Shown: positions 2,850 to 5,768 of the stretch, one piece after another
Numbering within the stretch: the stretch's first letter is position 1
Layout of the letters: every line of letters begins with the position of its first letter
Program-made: the position numbers and the translations under genes
The notes under the pieces: generated by a model
Databases searched by the model: none
Seen by the model: only the letters and a program-made list of their open reading frames with translations
What the model was told of the DNA's origin: nothing
Assembly: GCA_021734725.1 (NCBI GenBank)
Contig: JAIPIM010000267.1
Coordinates: 1-5,768, forward strand
Source of the DNA: Minisyncoccota bacterium
GTDB taxonomy: Bacteria; Verrucomicrobiota; Lentisphaeria; Oligosphaerales; MVZH01
Reading direction: 5' to 3'
Length of the DNA: 5,768 bases

Positions 2850-5768
2850 ATGAAACATTCACTCTTCGCCGTTCTAATCATCTGTGCGGAATACCGTGCA
2901 GCCGCAAGCGACATCGTCCGATCCTTTGAGCTGAAAGAACTGCTGGATCGGCCCTGGAAACGACAGCTCATCTCATTCCCCGTGACAGCGGATCGGGGCG
3001 AATGGGATCCCGATAACGTCCGCATTCGCCAAGGCGGCGAGTGGGTTACCTTCCAACTGGGAGAGAAAGCCCTCTGGGAAGACGGTTCTCTGAAGTCGGC
3101 AACTCTATGGCTCATGGCCAATCTGGAACCGCGGGAAACCGCCGTATGGGAGGCGGCAGTCCCGGTCGATAATACCCTTCTTCCACCGGTCACCACCGAC
3201 CTGTCAATCCGACGCTCGGAAGAGGCCGTTATTCTGAAGACGGCATACCTTGAAGCAGCACTCTTCGAAGGAGAACAGACCTACCGGAAACCGGTTGACG
3301 CCTCCCAGGTTTCCGCACCGATTGGGTGGATGCGTCTGGCCGACGGCACGGTGTTCGCAGGCAGTGAAATGTATGGTGAGGACAAGATCAAATCCGTGTC
3401 GGCGCAACTGACCGAAAGGGGACCCCTGCTGGCGGAAATGGTTTATCGTTATGAATACGCAAACGGGAATTCACTGGATGTGACCGCTCGCCTGGCGGCC
3501 GGCGACAATGCGCTGCTGTGGGATACCGACGTCAAACTCGACCGGCCCGACAGCGGCTGGCGAATCGTTATCAACCAGCAACTTCCCCCTCTCTTCTTCC
3601 CGGTAAGAATCGAAGCTTTTTCGAAACGCGACTGTGTTGCCAAAGGAAAGAGGGCTCCCTTTAGATGGAATTACCCTGTCCGCGATCTCCAGGTGTTGCC
3701 GCTCTCCGCGCATGAAGCGGGGAAGGTGACGGCGTTAACTCCCTGGCGCGACTGGTGGGACGATTACACACAAACCAGCTTCTCACTGTGGATGCCGGAC
3801 AAGGAACTTGGCATCTCCTTCGCAGCCCGGGATCCAGGTGCATGGGTAGTACCAAAGCCGCCCGGCACCATGTGCAGCCACGCCCGCGTCCAACCCAAGA
3901 TGATGCCGCTGCGTAAACTTAAGGACGGCCGCCTCGTATTAAATGTCAATCTGGCAGCCGGGGAAGCCGGCGGCATACGCCGCTGGACTCTCGGGTTACG
4001 CCCCATGCCAAAAAAAGCTGTGGAAGCAGAAAACGTCCTGAAACTCCTGAACGCGAAAATTCTGGGCCGAGGGGGTCCCGTGCCGCGCATCAGCAGACGC
4101 CTGAACACCGTTAAAGATTATGTCCTCGAATGGCCGCGTAACACTGACGCACCGCACCCCAGGCTCTTCCTGTCACAGGAGGACATCAACAGTTATCGGA
4201 AGCGGTTTAAACCCGATCCTGAGTTGCTGAAATCAGCCCAGGGCGCGTGGGATACCGAATTCTCCCGCCCCAGCTATCGAGATTCAAAAGTCCTGGCTTC
4301 GTGGCTGGTTACCGGGAACGATGAGCTGGCCGAAAAAGGAAAACTGGTTGAACGGCTGAAAAATCACCTCGGGCGCCTGGGCGGCTTCGATCAGATGCGA
4401 CACACCATCGTGGTAGCAACCCTTTACGATGCCCTGATCGACAGCCACCTCGTTTCTGCTGAAGACCGACCCTACCTGCGCGCACAAATGGCCTACCTGG
4501 CGTATGCTGTGGCAGATCCGCGTAATTGGTCGATTGAACGAGGCTACTGCTCGGGCAACCCCAACATGAGCGTGTCCCAGGTCATGAACATCGGCATCGT
4601 TGCCTCCTTATTTCGCAACCATCCCATGGCCGAAAAATGGGCACAAACTGCCGTAAACCGTTTCAACATATGGATGGAACGGGACGTCGGCCCCAATGGC
4701 GAATGGCGCGAGAGTCACAATTACGTTCATGTCAGCACCGATCCCTTACTGGCGTTCGCTACGGCAGCGCAACGCGCAGGATTCGCGGATTTCTTCTCAC
4801 AGGGGAAATTCCGCAACCTCCTCATCTACATCGGCAAAATGGTGTATACACCACCGGACCCTCAACGGGACGGTCATCGCGTGACCGCCCCCATGGGGCG
4901 ACGCACCTCCGGTCTGCCCTGGGGACTGACCGGCATGGCCGCCAAGGCTACGGCCGAACTTGATCCCGAGTTTTCGAAAATCATGCAGTTCGTATGGGAA
5001 GGCACCGGTTACAGCCGTAATATCACGGATGCCCGATGGGGCGGATTTCAGCATGTTTTTGCCGACCCCGATCTGCCCGCGGCAAACCCCGGCTGGCACA
5101 GCGAAAGGTTCCCATGGTGGGGCATCGTGATGCGGCAGGGATACGGCTCGGTAAATGAACATTACGTTACTATTACCATGCCGGAAACGTTTGTCGGAGG
5201 GTACCCATCGGGCTATGCCAGTATTGTGAAATATTTCAGCCGCGGCATTCCCGTAGGCGGTACCTTTGCCGGCACTGTCCATATGCACCCCAACATGGCA
5301 CCACGCCAGGAACTGTTGCAGAATCGCGTGACGCTGGCGCGGGACTGGACGGACACCGCTGACTGGTATAAGCGTTTCGGACGCAAACACAGTCTGCGCG
5401 ACTCCTCGTTCGCCGCCCTCCCCCGCATGGATTACCTGAACGCGGACATGCGGATGACGGAAGATTATGAACTGTGGCCGCACGTGCAAAAGAAAAAACT
5501 GCCGCGCAACCTGCCAACATGGCCGCCGGTCGAAAAACGCGGCAAAACGCCGCTGGACTGGCAGCGACAACTGCTTTTCGTGAAAGACAGTGACGCGGCA
5601 GGTTTCAGTTACCTGGTGTTCCGCGACACCGTGCGCGGAGAGCAACCGACCATGTGGCAGTTCTGGACGCTTTCACGCAAAATCGGCACCCCGGAACAGA
5701 CGGCAGACCTGGAATCATTTCTTGCCGACGCACCCGGCGCGTCGTCCGCCGCATGGCGAGAACTTGAA
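2850..5768 (+). CDS. Secreted polysaccharide-lyase-like protein with YetA/PcRGLX-like N-terminal domain and heparinase II/III-like toroid (partial, 3' end missing)
   Basis: I translated this frame by hand. It is open for 973 codons from ATG 2850 to the window edge, and an in-frame TGA at 2802 limits any upstream extension. Residues 1-19 form a Sec signal peptide: MKHS, hydrophobic LFAVLIICA, then a likely cut after AAA (17-19) before S20. Residues about 20-160 resemble the first beta domain of YetA/PcRGLX-type rhamnogalacturonan lyases, including VTFQLGEKALWEDGSLKSA (W76, D78, G79, S80). More beta-rich sequence follows, with LTERGPLLAEMVYRYEY and WDTDV. From H436 the HPRLFLSQEDI motif opens an alpha-helical region like the alpha/alpha toroid of heparinase II/III-type lyases. 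It contains GNPNMSVSQVMN (569-580) and NGEWRESHNYVH (616-627), which resembles the DG-x-x-x-E-x-S-x-x-Y-H pattern there; N572, H623, Y625 and H627 are candidate active-site residues. PWWGIVMRQG (755-764) may begin the beta-sandwich domain. The likely role is beta-elimination of an acidic polysaccharide outside the cytoplasm. The substrate is unknown and the family call is from motif memory. Confidence 0.72.
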   Translation, partial: MKHSLFAVLIICAEYRAAASDIVRSFELKELLDRPWKRQLISFPVTADRGEWDPDNVRIRQGGEWVTFQLGEKALWEDGSLKSATLWLMANLEPRETAVWEAAVPVDNTLLPPVTTDLSIRRSEEAVILKTAYLEAALFEGEQTYRKPVDASQVSAPIGWMRLADGTVFAGSEMYGEDKIKSVSAQLTERGPLLAEMVYRYEYANGNSLDVTARLAAGDNALLWDTDVKLDRPDSGWRIVINQQLPPLFFPVRIEAFSKRDCVAKGKRAPFRWNYPVRDLQVLPLSAHEAGKVTALTPWRDWWDDYTQTSFSLWMPDKELGISFAARDPGAWVVPKPPGTMCSHARVQPKMMPLRKLKDGRLVLNVNLAAGEAGGIRRWTLGLRPMPKKAVEAENVLKLLNAKILGRGGPVPRISRRLNTVKDYVLEWPRNTDAPHPRLFLSQEDINSYRKRFKPDPELLKSAQGAWDTEFSRPSYRDSKVLASWLVTGNDELAEKGKLVERLKNHLGRLGGFDQMRHTIVVATLYDALIDSHLVSAEDRPYLRAQMAYLAYAVADPRNWSIERGYCSGNPNMSVSQVMNIGIVASLFRNHPMAEKWAQTAVNRFNIWMERDVGPNGEWRESHNYVHVSTDPLLAFATAAQRAGFADFFSQGKFRNLLIYIGKMVYTPPDPQRDGHRVTAPMGRRTSGLPWGLTGMAAKATAELDPEFSKIMQFVWEGTGYSRNITDARWGGFQHVFADPDLPAANPGWHSERFPWWGIVMRQGYGSVNEHYVTITMPETFVGGYPSGYASIVKYFSRGIPVGGTFAGTVHMHPNMAPRQELLQNRVTLARDWTDTADWYKRFGRKHSLRDSSFAALPRMDYLNADMRMTEDYELWPHVQKKKLPRNLPTWPPVEKRGKTPLDWQRQLLFVKDSDAAGFSYLVFRDTVRGEQPTMWQFWTLSRKIGTPEQTADLESFLADAPGASSAAWRELE

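Noticed and set aside
2801..2932. Alternative + strand frame from ATG 2801 running into the lyase gene
   Set aside because: It has no ribosome binding site, overlaps the lyase signal peptide in another frame, and gives a basic peptide without recognisable features.
4797..5645. 282-codon open frame on the - strand
   Set aside because: It lies wholly antisense to the lyase gene, which has a signal peptide and recognisable motifs through this stretch. The antisense peptide is His/Arg/Pro-rich with no family look. It is a shadow of the GC-rich codon pattern.

Overview
The window looks like a carbohydrate-degradation locus from a member of the PVC superphylum, most likely Lentisphaerota, Kiritimatiellota or a related lineage. 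This is inferred from gene types, not from a marker gene. The clues are a type II pseudopilin-like protein with the FTLIELLVV start and a DG-containing C-terminus, an AraC regulator with an N-terminal cupin, a large secreted lyase-like protein, and the tail of an FAD-dependent oxidoreductase of the kind common in these genomes.

Layout. Positions 1-188 hold the last 61 codons of an FAD-dependent oxidoreductase on the + strand. Positions 189-450 have no gene but are rich in repeats. An 8-nt-period direct-repeat array folds back on itself (199-287), and a separate 118-121 bp palindromic cluster (312-432) contains several nested or mutually exclusive hairpins. Positions 466-627 encode a 53-residue peptide with a good ribosome binding site; it reads like the first ~50 residues of a much larger glycoside-hydrolase-like protein and is probably a truncated remnant. 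A complete AraC-family regulator lies on the - strand at 649-1521. A ~250 bp divergent intergenic region with a plausible promoter in each direction separates it from a + strand pseudopilin-like gene (1774-2712). After a 137 bp gap comes a long, secreted, polysaccharide-lyase-like gene that starts at 2850 and is still open at the window end (973 codons seen).

How it may work together (inference). The AraC protein has a sugar- or effector-sensing cupin and a DNA-binding domain. It lies back to back with the pseudopilin and lyase genes, so it is the natural candidate to control them in response to a polysaccharide-derived ligand. The lyase has a Sec signal peptide, an N-terminal beta domain resembling the YetA/PcRGLX lyase group, and a heparinase II/III-like alpha/alpha-toroid region. 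The pseudopilin may belong to a type II secretion-like or cell-surface apparatus used with exported enzymes. The most unusual points are the truncated hydrolase remnant beside repeat-rich DNA, the pseudopilin's long leader without glycine at the cleavage site, and a three-codon mini-ORF whose stop overlaps the lyase start codon.
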